From Stentor coeruleus (Eukaryota > Ciliophora > Heterotrichea > Heterotrichida > Stentoridae), in assembly GCA_001970955.1 (NCBI GenBank), contig MPUH01000123.1:36752-100751 (forward strand): a stretch of DNA of 64,000 nt, written 5' to 3'. The notes beneath the pieces are model-generated. The model saw only the letters and a program-made list of their open reading frames with translations. It searched no databases and was not told the origin of the DNA. Positions 18,555 to 27,523 of the stretch are shown one piece after another. The position numbers and the translations under genes are program-made. Position 1 is the stretch's first letter. Each line of letters begins with the position of its first letter.

Positions 18555-20621
18555 ATGTTCCTAAAGGCGATATCCCGATTTTCTATCAGTGCATGTCGTT
18601 CATACTTCAAAAAGCAGCCTAAACTGAACTTGCATAAAATAAAAAAATACGTTCAAGTTTCAAAAGACCTCACATTAGAACATTTAGCCCTTAAAATTGG
18701 TGTAAGCACTTTAGACTTAACTGAAGCATATCTAGAAATTGAAGGAGGAACATCTGTAGACTGCGACATACTTCTAAGTCAAGAAACAACCGAGATTCTC
18801 ATAAATGAATTCAATTGTCTTCCTGTATGGCTTGAACAAGAGGAAAAAGTCTTCCGTCCTCCAGTAGTTACAATCATGGGTCATGTAGATCATGGTAAAA
18901 CAACTCTACTTGATTGTCTACGTAATTCAAGTATTTGTGCTACAGAATATGGGGGAATAACTCAAAGTATTGGAGCATTTTCAGTCAAAGCATCTGATGG
19001 TCAAAACATTACTTTTATTGATACCCCAGGGCATCTTGCATTTAGTGATATGCGTGCTCGAGGTGCAGAAATTACCGATATAATAGTCTTAGTTGTTTGT
19101 GCTGTTGAAGGAGTTCAACCACAAACTGTTGAATGTATTGAACATGCTAAATCATGGGAAGTTCCAATTATTGTTGCTCTTAATAAAGTAGATCTTTCAG
19201 CTGCAGAAGTTGAAAGGGTAGAAATGCAGTTACTTAAAGTTGGACTTGAACTTGATAAATTCGGTGGAGATGTTCTTCATGTGCCGATTTCTGCTAAAAA
19301 AAAAATTAATATTGAAAAACTTGAAGAAGCGATTTTGTTTAAATCAGAACTTATGGAATTAAAAGATGTTAGAGATGTTATGGCAAGAGGATATGTACTT
19401 GAATCTAGGTTTTTAGAAGGAAGAGGAAGTTTATGTAGTGTTATTGTTAAAAGAGGTACATTAAAAGTTGGGGATTGTATTGCTGCTGGTGGATCATATG
19501 GAACTGTAAAAAAGTTAATTAATGAAAATGGTAAAGATATCAAATCAATAAGCCTTTCTGAAGCTGCTGAGTTGATTGGGCTTAAATCGTTACCTCGTTC
19601 AGGAGATAGGTTTATGGCTGTTCATAGTCTTGATAAAGCTCGATCTGTTGCGGAAAGAAAAATATCAGAACGTTCGAGAGCTGCTTACTATGAAAGCAAA
19701 AGTAAAGAAGTAAAAGTGGTTATTCCATCTATTACTTATGATGAAAGACAACAGATAAGGAATAGGAACATTGCCCCATTAGTAAAAAGATTGAAAGAAG
19801 AATTGGAAGATGTAGAGACAGGGGTGAAAAGTTCTTTTGAAGTCAAATCTTTGAATCAAATGCATAAAAAAAGTGAAAAACCGATACAAGAACAAATCGA
19901 CATGATATCTGAATTATTTCAAGAAAAACTAGAAGCAGATGGGTTGAGGCTTATTTTAAAAGCACATAATTTTGGTATGCTTGAAGCTGTAGAAAAGTCA
20001 ATCAAACAGATTGAATTTACAAGAAAAATCCCAATTACAATTATTAAATCTGAAGTTGGAAATATTTCACTAGAAGATGTTAAAATATCTGAAGAATTTG
20101 ATGCACCAATTTTCTGTATGAATATAAAAATAGATAAAACCATCATGAGCAAAGCTATTAAAGCAAATGTTCCTATAAAGTCTCATAAAATCATATATCA
20201 TTTATTGGACGATATAGAAAAAATAATTAAAGACAAATTCGAATCTAAGACTGAAGTAATTCATGGTAAAGCTTTAGTTAAAAATATTTTTATTGTAACA
20301 CAAGGAAAAGGTAATTTCTAATTAGTAAAAACCAAAGTTGCAGGAATAGAAGTAATTGATGGGACGCTTATAAAGAGAATGTTGTTTAAAGTATCACGAA
20401 AAGATGAAGTTATCGCATCTGAACTAAGAGCAGAGAGTCTTAAAATACACAAAGAAAACGCAAAAGAAGTGAAAAAAGGTATGGAATGCGGGATTATGCT
20501 AGAAAGCTTTGAAGAACTTAAAGAAGGTGATATTTTGACCTCGTATGAAGTAAAAGATTTGCCAAAACTCTTCAAAAACGAAAGAGTTGAAATTCAAGAC
20601 TTTGAAGTAAAAGACAAGTAA
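18555..20621 (+). CDS. MTIF2: Mitochondrial translation initiation factor IF-2 (two exons)
   Basis: 683 aa after removing one 15-nt intron; exons 18555-20310 and 20326-20621. mtIF2 is the GTPase that places initiator tRNA on the mitochondrial ribosome. A basic, Ser/Arg-rich N-terminus ([18 protein letters not shown]) fits mitochondrial import. G-domain motifs are GHVDHGKT (109-116), the IF2 switch [10 protein letters not shown] (133-142), DTPGH (156-160) and NKVD (210-213), with [16 protein letters not shown] as the G5 region. The beta-barrel and C-terminal initiator-tRNA-binding domains follow. The intron splits codon 586 (G|TA). Without splicing the protein would stop early in domain IV; with it, the expected ending ([31 protein letters not shown]) is restored. 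Confidence 0.95.
20311..20325 (+). other. 15-nt intron in mtIF2
   Basis: GTAATTTCTAATTAG. It contains an in-frame stop (TAA); removal keeps the frame and restores the conserved C-terminal IF2 domain. A stands at position 10, six bases from the 3' end. Confidence 0.92.
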
Positions 20622-20672
20622 AATTTCCTTTAACATCAATACTATATATGCAGAAATAGATTTATATATATA

Positions 20673-20745
20673 AGCCTCGTGGCGCAACGGATAGCGCACC
20701 AGACTTCTAATCTGGGGGTTGTGGGTTCAAATCCCATCGTGGCTG
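20673..20745 (+). tRNA. trnR-UCU: tRNA-Arg(UCU)
   Basis: 73 nt, no intron. The cloverleaf reads directly: 7-bp acceptor (AGCCTCG with CGTGGCT, one U-U mismatch at 5:68), D stem GCGC/GCGC, anticodon stem CCAGA/TCTGG with loop CTTCTAA (anticodon TCT at 20706-20708), variable GGGTT, and T arm GTGGG-TTCAAAT-CCCAT. The A box (TGGCGCAACGG) and B box (GGTTCAAATCC) of an internal pol III promoter are present. It should decode AGA, the main Arg codon in this AT-rich genome. It sits 51 bp after mtIF2. Confidence 0.95.
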
Positions 20746-20753
20746 TTTTTTTT
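20746..20753 (+). terminator. Pol III T-run terminator after tRNA-Arg
   Basis: Eight consecutive T directly after the discriminator base, as expected for RNA polymerase III termination. Confidence 0.85.
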
Positions 20754-20843
20754 ATTTATATATATAAAACTTCTATATCTTCATAAAAAACTAATAAAAA
20801 AAGTACAAAAACTAATCTTTTACTTACTTTTATGCTCATATAA

Positions 20844-21899
20844 ATGGAGATTGTGTATTATACAGGAAGAGGATTACCTCCATACCTTTCACAACATAAT
20901 CTCAGTTCATTACAACTTTGTCTTGGGCACTTTTATGAAAGTAGAAACTTATTTAAGAGTATTTCATTACAAGAATATACAGGAAATACACATTCAAATA
21001 TTTTTTTAATGATCAAAGATACAATGAGTAAAGGTAATCCTATTCAAGGTGGAGTTAAACATTCTGAAATCACTGTTTCAATCCCAAAGAATACAAAAAT
21101 TACAATACAAGAGTATATGAGTTTTGCCCAAGATACAAAAACTCAATATGTACTGAGTTTTGCTGAAGAGGCTGTGATTCAAAGTGGATATAAAAGAGCT
21201 CAAAGAAGTGCGAAAAATGCAGTTTTAGCTTTAGATGAATGTTTGAATTATCCGATTTCAGGGAAACTTTTAGGGAATGTTCAAGGAGGTGATGATATTG
21301 AAGCAAGAGTTTTATGTTTAAAAGAAATGATTAAAAGAAATATTGATGGGGTGTGGTTTGGAGGATTTTATGCTGATGATCATGGAGTTGCTAATAGAGA
21401 TATTGTAGAAGCAGTTTCTGAATATTTAATTGATTATAAGAAAATTATTGGACTTTCTGGCCCTGGAAGACCTTTGGATATAGTTTTTGCAGCTTCGAAA
21501 GGTTTTACACACTTTGAGACTTTCTGGCCTTTTAAACTTGCTGGGGAAGGAAAAGCTTTGTCCATAAATTTTGAAAACTATTCATTAGAGGAAGATAATA
21601 TTATAGATAGAGAATATCAAGAAGTTACTATTGATTTGAATAATACTGATTTTAGGTTTCAAAAAGGACCCCTTGTACCAGGGTGTAAATGTATGACATG
21701 TACACATCATCATGCTGGGTATATTTATCATTTATTAACTGTACAAGAAATGACCGCACATACGCTTTTGGCTATTCATAATATTGAGATTTTCGAAAAT
21801 TTGAAAAAGTTTATAAGTGATTTGAAAGACCAGAATAAACTTGATCAAGCGTTTTCAACTTTTGTTAGAAACTTCTGCACTAGTCCAGCGGAATATTAA
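20844..21899 (+). CDS. QTRT2: Queuine tRNA-ribosyltransferase accessory subunit 2
   Basis: 351 aa. This is the non-catalytic partner of the eukaryotic tRNA-guanine transglycosylase, which exchanges G34 for queuine in tRNAs with GUN anticodons. The TIM-barrel family is shown by GKLLGNVQGG (140-149), the GLSGPGRPLDIVFAASKGF segment, and the zinc site C281-x-C283-x2-C286-x25-H312 (CKCMTCTHHHAGYIYH...AIHN). The catalytic Asp motif of the QTRT1 subunit (FDCV.PTR) is replaced by FETFWPF, which fits QTRT2. It is shorter than the human protein. Single exon. The start ATG follows CATATAA. It lies next to a tRNA gene, but this is not informative because tRNA-Arg is not a substrate. Confidence 0.9.
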   Translation: MEIVYYTGRGLPPYLSQHNLSSLQLCLGHFYESRNLFKSISLQEYTGNTHSNIFLMIKDTMSKGNPIQGGVKHSEITVSIPKNTKITIQEYMSFAQDTKTQYVLSFAEEAVIQSGYKRAQRSAKNAVLALDECLNYPISGKLLGNVQGGDDIEARVLCLKEMIKRNIDGVWFGGFYADDHGVANRDIVEAVSEYLIDYKKIIGLSGPGRPLDIVFAASKGFTHFETFWPFKLAGEGKALSINFENYSLEEDNIIDREYQEVTIDLNNTDFRFQKGPLVPGCKCMTCTHHHAGYIYHLLTVQEMTAHTLLAIHNIEIFENLKKFISDLKDQNKLDQAFSTFVRNFCTSPAEY

Positions 21900-22324
21900 A
21901 TAAATCTAGGGTTTTAAGAAGATAAGAATAAATTTGAGTAGTGATGAATGTGTTATGTTTAGTGAATAAAATTAGTAGTTGTAATGATAACTTTAAAGAG
22001 TGTCCCTTGAATATGCAAAAAAAAATATTAGGAAAATGATGTTTTGCATACTTTTTGATTTCATAGAATGAAATATACTTTTTTTTTTTAAGTAAATTTA
22101 TGTATATATGATTAAAACAGATATGATATCAACAATAAATATTTTGCCACACACTTAATCATACCCTTAGCATAAAATGACTTCAAATTAATTCTTTATC
22201 ATTCCAATAAAAAAGCCTACATTCAAATAACTTTTAAAACTTTCTTTATAATTTCATCAAATAATCCTATATCAAAATCCAACCAACTCATAAATTTGTA
22301 TTATATTTCTTTTCATAATAAATA
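21900..22324. other. Intergenic, nothing recognised
   Basis: About 425 bases between two plus-strand genes, AT-rich with a T10 run at 22080. No frame or RNA gene is seen. Confidence 0.4.
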
Positions 22325-23287
22325 ATGGAAGACTACATAAAGTTATTCAAAACAATTAGATGTCCTGAATCATGTAAAAAGCAGTTATGTCCTTATTATC
22401 ATTCTGCTCGTGATCGAAGAAGAAAAACAATTACTTATCTACCTTTTATGTGTCTTGAAGCTATTCAAAATGATTATTGTCTTCACGAAGATTGTTCATA
22501 TTGTGTGAACTACATAGAATTTCTTTATCATCCTTCAAATTTTCAAACCATTAAATGTATCAACAAAATAATCGCTTCAGAATGTATTTATGGTAATTAT
22601 TGTCCTTATAAACATTCAGAAATTATACATGAAGATCAAAAAAGTGTTGAGAAAAGTGAGAAGTATATAGGTGGAGATGATTCATCTGAGAATAAAGGTA
22701 TTGATTATATAATTAAACATGTAAAAAGTGTAAAAATCGAGGATGTGGATGATATGAAAAATGAAAAAGAAGAGGTTAATGAGTTTAAATATATTCAAGG
22801 AAAAGAACTTGAAATTTTTGAAGATAGACATAATGAATTTAAAGATACGAAATCAAAAAACTTCGATATTAGTATGGCTTGTCAAAATATCGCTACATAT
22901 GTTTCAGCATTTTTAAATACAGAAGGAGGGAGGATTTATTATGGAATTAGTGATAATGGGGTAGTCTCTGGAATTAAACTAATTCGGAGAACAAGAGATT
23001 TATTTACTCAAAGCCTTGATGGGATTTTAAACAGATTCGACCCTCCACTTGGACCAGATCTTTATAAAATAATATATCATCCGGTTTATAAAGCAGATAA
23101 TGAGATTTTAACCAATACATATATTATTGAAGTTGAAGTTAAACAAGGTAATTTAAGTGATATTTATTTTACGCATAAAAAAGAAGCTTATATTCGAAGA
23201 GATTCAAGTGTAAATTTACTTAAAGGACCAGCTCTTATTGAGTTTTCAAGACGTAGACAATCTAATATAGTTAATATTATAACTTGA
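22325..23287 (+). CDS. CCCH zinc-finger array fused to a Schlafen AlbA_2 domain
   Basis: 320 aa. The N-terminal 100 residues hold a Cys/His array: C13-x3-C17-x4-C22-x3-H26 followed by SARDRRRK, then a C43...C52-x4-C57-x2-C60...H69 cluster, then C78-x8-C87-x5-C93-x3-H97. The 'CPYYHSARDRRR' and later 'LYHPSNFQTIKC' elements resemble the plant RR-TZF / animal Unkempt class of RNA-binding CCCH proteins. After a charged linker (105-160) comes a Schlafen-type AlbA_2 domain (about 160-310) with HNEFKDTKSK, AFLNTEGGRIYYGISDNG (195-212) and VVSGIKL. In known Schlafens this core contributes a tRNA/rRNA nuclease or nucleic-acid binding; the acidic E/D residues needed (E162, E164, E171, D174) can be placed but not proven. 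Inference: an RNA-directed binder or nuclease targeted by the zinc fingers. Confidence 0.8.
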   Translation: MEDYIKLFKTIRCPESCKKQLCPYYHSARDRRRKTITYLPFMCLEAIQNDYCLHEDCSYCVNYIEFLYHPSNFQTIKCINKIIASECIYGNYCPYKHSEIIHEDQKSVEKSEKYIGGDDSSENKGIDYIIKHVKSVKIEDVDDMKNEKEEVNEFKYIQGKELEIFEDRHNEFKDTKSKNFDISMACQNIATYVSAFLNTEGGRIYYGISDNGVVSGIKLIRRTRDLFTQSLDGILNRFDPPLGPDLYKIIYHPVYKADNEILTNTYIIEVEVKQGNLSDIYFTHKKEAYIRRDSSVNLLKGPALIEFSRRRQSNIVNIIT

Positions 23288-23386
23288 AATTCTCTAAATA
23301 TTATATAATCATAGCATATTTATAGCATTTCAGAATGTGTTTCACTATACTAATCATTCAAAATTTGTTATTAAAAAAATAAATCT

Positions 23387-23827
23387 TCAATGCTCATCAT
23401 CTTCATGAATTTTTCGAAGGACTAAAGCTTGCTCTTTAGTTACAAACCTTCCTTTCACTCTTAGTCTTCCTTCAGCTACTTTTTTCCTACAGTTATAATT
23501 GATTTTCTTGCTCCAAACCCGATTTTTTTTCTTTTCTCTGTATTTTTTAAGTTTAATTTGCCTTTCTTCATAAGTTAGAGTCCCAATACGTACTGAAGAA
23601 TCCTGGGATTTTTGTTTATTAGTAGAGGCTGGTTTTTGAATGGGTTTGTTTATGACACTTTTTGGTTCGTCTTGATCATCGGAAAGATGAGGACTTAAAG
23701 TACCGATGTTACATATAGGATAAATATTGTCATCTAATGGATTTAGCATAGTGAATGAATATTTTCTTTCTGATTTTTCAAGAAGTTCTTCGATTTCACT
23801 AACTTCAAATAGGTCCCAATATTCCAT
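23387..23827 (-). CDS. CCT-domain (CONSTANS/TOC1-type) putative transcription regulator
   Basis: 146 aa. The C-terminal half contains an almost perfect CCT motif at about 81-131 (RIGTLTYEERQIKLKKYREKK begins it; KKINYNCRKKVAEGRLRVKG closes it). In plants this basic motif binds DNA with NF-Y or mediates protein contacts in clock and flowering regulators. The N-terminus (MEYWDLFEVSEIEELLEKSE) is a short acidic amphipathic segment. There is no B-box or receiver domain. CCT motifs outside plants are known in some protists. Start ATG follows GGGAATATA. The function is inferred from the motif only. Confidence 0.88.
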   Translation of the reverse strand: MEYWDLFEVSEIEELLEKSERKYSFTMLNPLDDNIYPICNIGTLSPHLSDDQDEPKSVINKPIQKPASTNKQKSQDSSVRIGTLTYEERQIKLKKYREKKKNRVWSKKINYNCRKKVAEGRLRVKGRFVTKEQALVLRKIHEDDEH

Positions 23828-24491
23828 TATATTCCCAATATATGTTTATATTTATGATAATTTTAGTTCTTAATGAGGATTTATAAAAAAAATTGGGTAG
23901 TTTGAATAAAAAGTGTTTTTTAAAGTAGATTACAGTAAAATTTAATGATATTAATGCNTTTTTTAAAGTAGATTACAGTAAAATTTAATGATATTAATGC
24001 TTGTAGTAAATATATTATACTTGATAAATTTTTCAACACAATTGGTTATAAGATTTATGGTTTTTGTTGGGTTTATTAAAGTGTATATAAATATATTGTA
24101 ATATATAATAAAAACATATAAAAATTAAACTTTTATTCATTTGTATCATATGATTGTAAATTATTAGTTCTAAACTAGTTGATTTATATATTTGGATTTA
24201 TTATTTTTATATTTTCCAAACTACTAAAATACTCATGATTTTATTAAGAAATTTTATGTTTTTAACTTCCTATAATATTCTTTGCTGAAAATATAATAAT
24301 CACAAGATATTTTTGACTAATTTTAAAAATAACCACTTATTCTTGTGTATTTCTAGTAAATGTTTTTATATATTAACCCTTATAATATAAAGAATTTTAA
24401 ACTTATAGATTCAGTTTATTATCAATTTTAAATAAAATTCAAACATCAAATTTTAACTACAATACATTATCAAACCATAGCATATCTAATT
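23828..24491. other. Intergenic containing an assembly join
   Basis: About 660 bases between the CCT gene start and the end of the PAP2 gene. It includes the repeat-flanked N at 23958. Otherwise it is very AT-rich with no gene seen. Confidence 0.5.
23916..24000. repeat. 42-bp exact direct repeat flanking a single N (assembly join)
   Basis: Positions 23916-23957 and 23959-24000 are identical and separated only by N at 23958. This is what results when two contigs with an unrecognised 42-bp overlap are joined by a one-base gap. The true locus probably has a single copy. Confidence 0.85.
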
Positions 24492-25598
24492 TTAATCTTT
24501 TTCAGTATCCAGCATTCCTATACTTTCAGGATCTTGTGAGGAGTTTTCAGATGGTTTGATTCCTTTACCAATAGACCAAAGAAGAGGTACACCTCCGCAA
24601 CACATAAAACCTTGCAAATAAGTTAAAGTAACAGTCATAAACACTTTAACTGAAAGGGCTCCATAATCAATAATCATCAAATAATAAAACCCTTCATAAG
24701 CTCCAAAAACAACAATAAACCTAATCACCCTCTCCCAAATCCTTAATGTATTATCTTTCAAACGCATATAATCCGAGTACCAATATGCTGACACAGCTCC
24801 AAGCCAAAAAAACACAGTAAAACTTCCAAACAAACTATCCACCTTAGCATCTTCCCCATTAATCCTATCACACTCTTTGTCAATATTATCACTCCATATA
24901 TCTTCCCAATAAACATCTCTATACGCATACAATAAAACAGCTACTAACACAACAATAAAACAAAATGCAACAACCGATATAAATCCCCAAATTTTCTTTG
25001 TCATTTCTATATAAAAACTTAAATATTCCAAATAAGATATAGCAATATAAAGAATATATCCACCAATAAGCATACCAAGAATAACTTGTGAATATGTATG
25101 ATAACCTCCATACATCCTATAATGTAAAACTAAAACATCAAAAATAACAACTGGAATATAGTATAAAAAACTATTATTTGTTCTATAAACTGCATATGGG
25201 AATATAGAAACTACCATCATAGAATGTCCACTTGGGTCACCAAAACTATTTGAACATGAAAAAATTCTAACATCGCTATCAAACCAATATGGTCTTGGGT
25301 ATCCAATAGAGACTTTCATAAAACTTTCAATCACATTAATGATTGTATGGATAAATACCAACTCTAAACCTATTAAATAATTGTATTCCAGCATTATAGA
25401 CATTATCGTTAAAGTTGCTAAAGGATATGATAAATATTCTGTCACCCATACAAGGAAATCTTGGAATCCATTTGATGAATCTTGAAGTTTTATACAATAA
25501 TCACTCCCTGAATCTAGCCAAATATCAAGGGTTAAAGCAATTTCAATTACTGCAATAAGGGTTATTAAAAGAAATATAACAATTTTTTCAGCTACCAT
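24492..25598 (-). CDS. PAP2-superfamily membrane phosphatase
   Basis: 368 aa with 8-9 hydrophobic helices. The three acid-phosphatase motifs are readable: KVSIGYPRP (K95-R102-P103), PSGHS (122-126) and YRMYGGYHTYSQ (R161-x5-H167). The Asp that normally ends motif 3 four residues after the His is Gln here (Q171). In the family, the two His and the Arg/Lys residues carry the dephosphorylation of lipid phosphates or glucose-6-phosphate on the lumenal side of membranes. The substrate cannot be told from sequence. The gene runs head to head with TRIAP1: only 10 bases (TATATTATAA) separate the two start codons. Confidence 0.85.
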   Translation of the reverse strand: MVAEKIVIFLLITLIAVIEIALTLDIWLDSGSDYCIKLQDSSNGFQDFLVWVTEYLSYPLATLTIMSIMLEYNYLIGLELVFIHTIINVIESFMKVSIGYPRPYWFDSDVRIFSCSNSFGDPSGHSMMVVSIFPYAVYRTNNSFLYYIPVVIFDVLVLHYRMYGGYHTYSQVILGMLIGGYILYIAISYLEYLSFYIEMTKKIWGFISVVAFCFIVVLVAVLLYAYRDVYWEDIWSDNIDKECDRINGEDAKVDSLFGSFTVFFWLGAVSAYWYSDYMRLKDNTLRIWERVIRFIVVFGAYEGFYYLMIIDYGALSVKVFMTVTLTYLQGFMCCGGVPLLWSIGKGIKPSENSSQDPESIGMLDTEKD

Positions 25599-25608
25599 TA
25601 TATTATAA
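25599..25608. promoter_or_regulatory. 10-bp gap with TATA-like sequence shared by two divergent start codons
   Basis: TATATTATAA lies between the PAP2 ATG (minus) and the TRIAP1 ATG (plus). On each strand the ATG is preceded by a TATAA/AATATA-like sequence. Any 5' leaders must either be a few bases long or overlap the opposite coding region. Confidence 0.6.
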
Positions 25609-25821
25609 ATGGAAGAAGAAGTTTGTAAAACTCTTAGGGAATATTATGATGAATGCTTTCAGGTATGGCTTGATACTGATTATTTTACTGGGAAGATTAA
25701 AGGATTTATAGTTCCATGTGAGGATGCGCTTAATAATTATTATGATTGTTTGAAAAATAATTCACATAAAACTCCTTATCTTGGGAGTTTAAAGAAATAT
25801 AAGAGAGAGCTTGGTAATTAG
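25609..25821 (+). CDS. TRIAP1: TRIAP1/Mdm35-like twin CX9C intermembrane-space protein
   Basis: 70 aa. It has a twin CX9C motif: C6-x9-C16 (CKTLREYYDEC) and C37-x9-C47 (CEDALNNYYDC), followed by LKN. The spacing, the FQVWLDTDYFTG linker (FNRWFAEKFLKG in the human protein) and the position near the N-terminus match TRIAP1/Mdm35. That family forms a heterodimer with PRELI/Ups proteins to move phosphatidic acid across the mitochondrial intermembrane space; the Cys pairs are oxidised by Mia40. The head-to-head neighbour is a PAP2 phosphatase, which may also act on phosphatidic acid, so co-expression is a reasonable but unproven idea. Confidence 0.88.
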   Translation: MEEEVCKTLREYYDECFQVWLDTDYFTGKIKGFIVPCEDALNNYYDCLKNNSHKTPYLGSLKKYKRELGN

Positions 25822-26733
25822 ATAAAAAAAATACTTTAGGATGTGTGTATAGAAAATATTTATGTAAATGATTTTAAAATTATCTAAATTAGAGGATTTT
25901 TTTTAAAGAATTTTGTAAGAAATTTTATGTTTGGATTAAAAATAAAATAGTTTTTTTTGGTTTTTTTTTTTATGGTTTAGGAGATGATGTAGTTTTAAAG
26001 TTTGTGTATTAAAAGACTTTTTTGTGCATTTAAGGTTTAGTGAAATTGTGTATTAATGAAAATAGAGAATTTTTAGAGAAAAGGTTGAGGGTATTGAATG
26101 TTTTATAGTTTTAAAACTAATTAGATTTCGACGGATTTTTGTTTGTTTCATTGGGATATGGCAGAAAATTACAATGGTATGTATCTTAATGTTAAGTATA
26201 AACTAATTGGTTTAAAAATATTTTTAGCTAAAATGAATTAAAAACCAAAATTTACCACAAACTCATATAAAATAATTAATACTATCCCTGGTTAATACCC
26301 AATATTTCTTTCGCTAATAATTTTTTTTTCTCCTTTCTTTCTCTTCTACCTCATCTTCCTTCTAAAAATATTCTAAATCCTTTTTCTCTATCATTTTCTA
26401 TGTTATTCTATTACTATCTCCTTTTTCTATAATCTCTTTCTAATATTATTTTTTATCATCAAACCTATAAATAACACATTCTCAAATTAATTTACTTTCT
26501 TATTTTTTTTTTAAGTTCTAATCTAATATCCCACAGTCCATTAATTCCAATGACATTTTCAATATTTCCTTTAAGTTCATTGCAAATAATAAAATCATAG
26601 TCTATATTTAAAATACCCTAATATAAAAGCCCATATAAATACTCAAAAGTATAAAAAAATCTGTCAAGGGATTTACATTTTCTGATGAATAATATGTTAT
26701 TACCTCTTTAACTAAGCGCATACAAATTATAAA
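25822..26733. other. Intergenic; possible decayed coding sequence on the minus strand
   Basis: About 910 bases. The left 450 hold no frame. From about 26696 down to 26280 the minus strand reads as two stop-interrupted stretches (one with DFIICNELKGNIENVIGING, one rich in E/K) in which nearly all interruptions are TAA or TAG. This could be a pseudogene whose Gln codons mutated, or chance in a purine-rich strand. Confidence 0.3.
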
Positions 26734-27303
26734 ATGGATTTTGCCAAGAAATCCAAGCTTAACTTATTAAACTCGCATATAAAGCAAATCCTACTCAAGG
26801 TTATTTACTATTGGAAAGGGACTTGTGGAGCGAGGAATGATGTGCGAAAAGTGAAAAAAGTGGAAAAAGTGAACAGAACCACAGCAAGAAAAAAGACGGA
26901 CAATCCAATGCGTTTTTCTATAAATTACCGTAGAGAAACCAACGAGGACTTTATAGACGATGATTTTCTCAAATCATGCTTAAGTAAAGCTTCTGTGACC
27001 TTAACTAGGTCTACTCAAAACTCAAAGCAATCTACTACACTTTTTGATGAAATAAAAGCTTCACTTAAAACTAAAGCACAGAATAACAACTTAAAAGAGA
27101 CTCCTGAAGATGTTTTTGAAGAATACAATTCTTCGAAAATTCAACCAGAAAATGTTAGTAATGATCCTTTAAATGCTAGCCGAGTATTAAAAAATCATTT
27201 TTCAATAAATGTTTTACAAAAGCAAATTAATCGAGTAATTCATCGTAGAGCTGTAACTGAACTAAGTAATACTCTAGCAGTTGTCTCAACCAAGTATGTA
27301 TAA
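26734..27303 (+). CDS. Hypothetical basic protein
   Basis: 189 aa, no recognised domain. It has a basic, weakly hydrophobic N-terminus (MDFAKKSKLNLLNSHIKQIL), a Lys/Arg-rich stretch (RKVKKVEKVNRTTARKK, about 38-54), a Ser/Thr/Asn-rich middle and a final helix with basic residues (VLQKQINRVIHRRAVTELSN). The frame runs from an ATG preceded by TTATAAA to TAA without introns, and its codon use resembles neighbours. It could be a nuclear or cytoskeletal regulator, but there is no evidence for any function. Confidence 0.6.
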   Translation: MDFAKKSKLNLLNSHIKQILLKVIYYWKGTCGARNDVRKVKKVEKVNRTTARKKTDNPMRFSINYRRETNEDFIDDDFLKSCLSKASVTLTRSTQNSKQSTTLFDEIKASLKTKAQNNNLKETPEDVFEEYNSSKIQPENVSNDPLNASRVLKNHFSINVLQKQINRVIHRRAVTELSNTLAVVSTKYV

Positions 27304-27523
27304 AGAAGAATAGATTATATATAGTATAAATAAATATATCTATAGGTTTGTAAAAAGGAAAAATAATCCTTTGAAAGTTTCTTACAGCAAATTGTGAAAT
27401 AAAAACATCATAATTAGTGTTTTTAATAATAAATTGATTAGAACTTTTTGTATTTAAAAATGTTTCTAAGCATTTTTTATATTCCCATAGTAAAATTATT
27501 TTCTTTTAAAAATTATAATCTTA

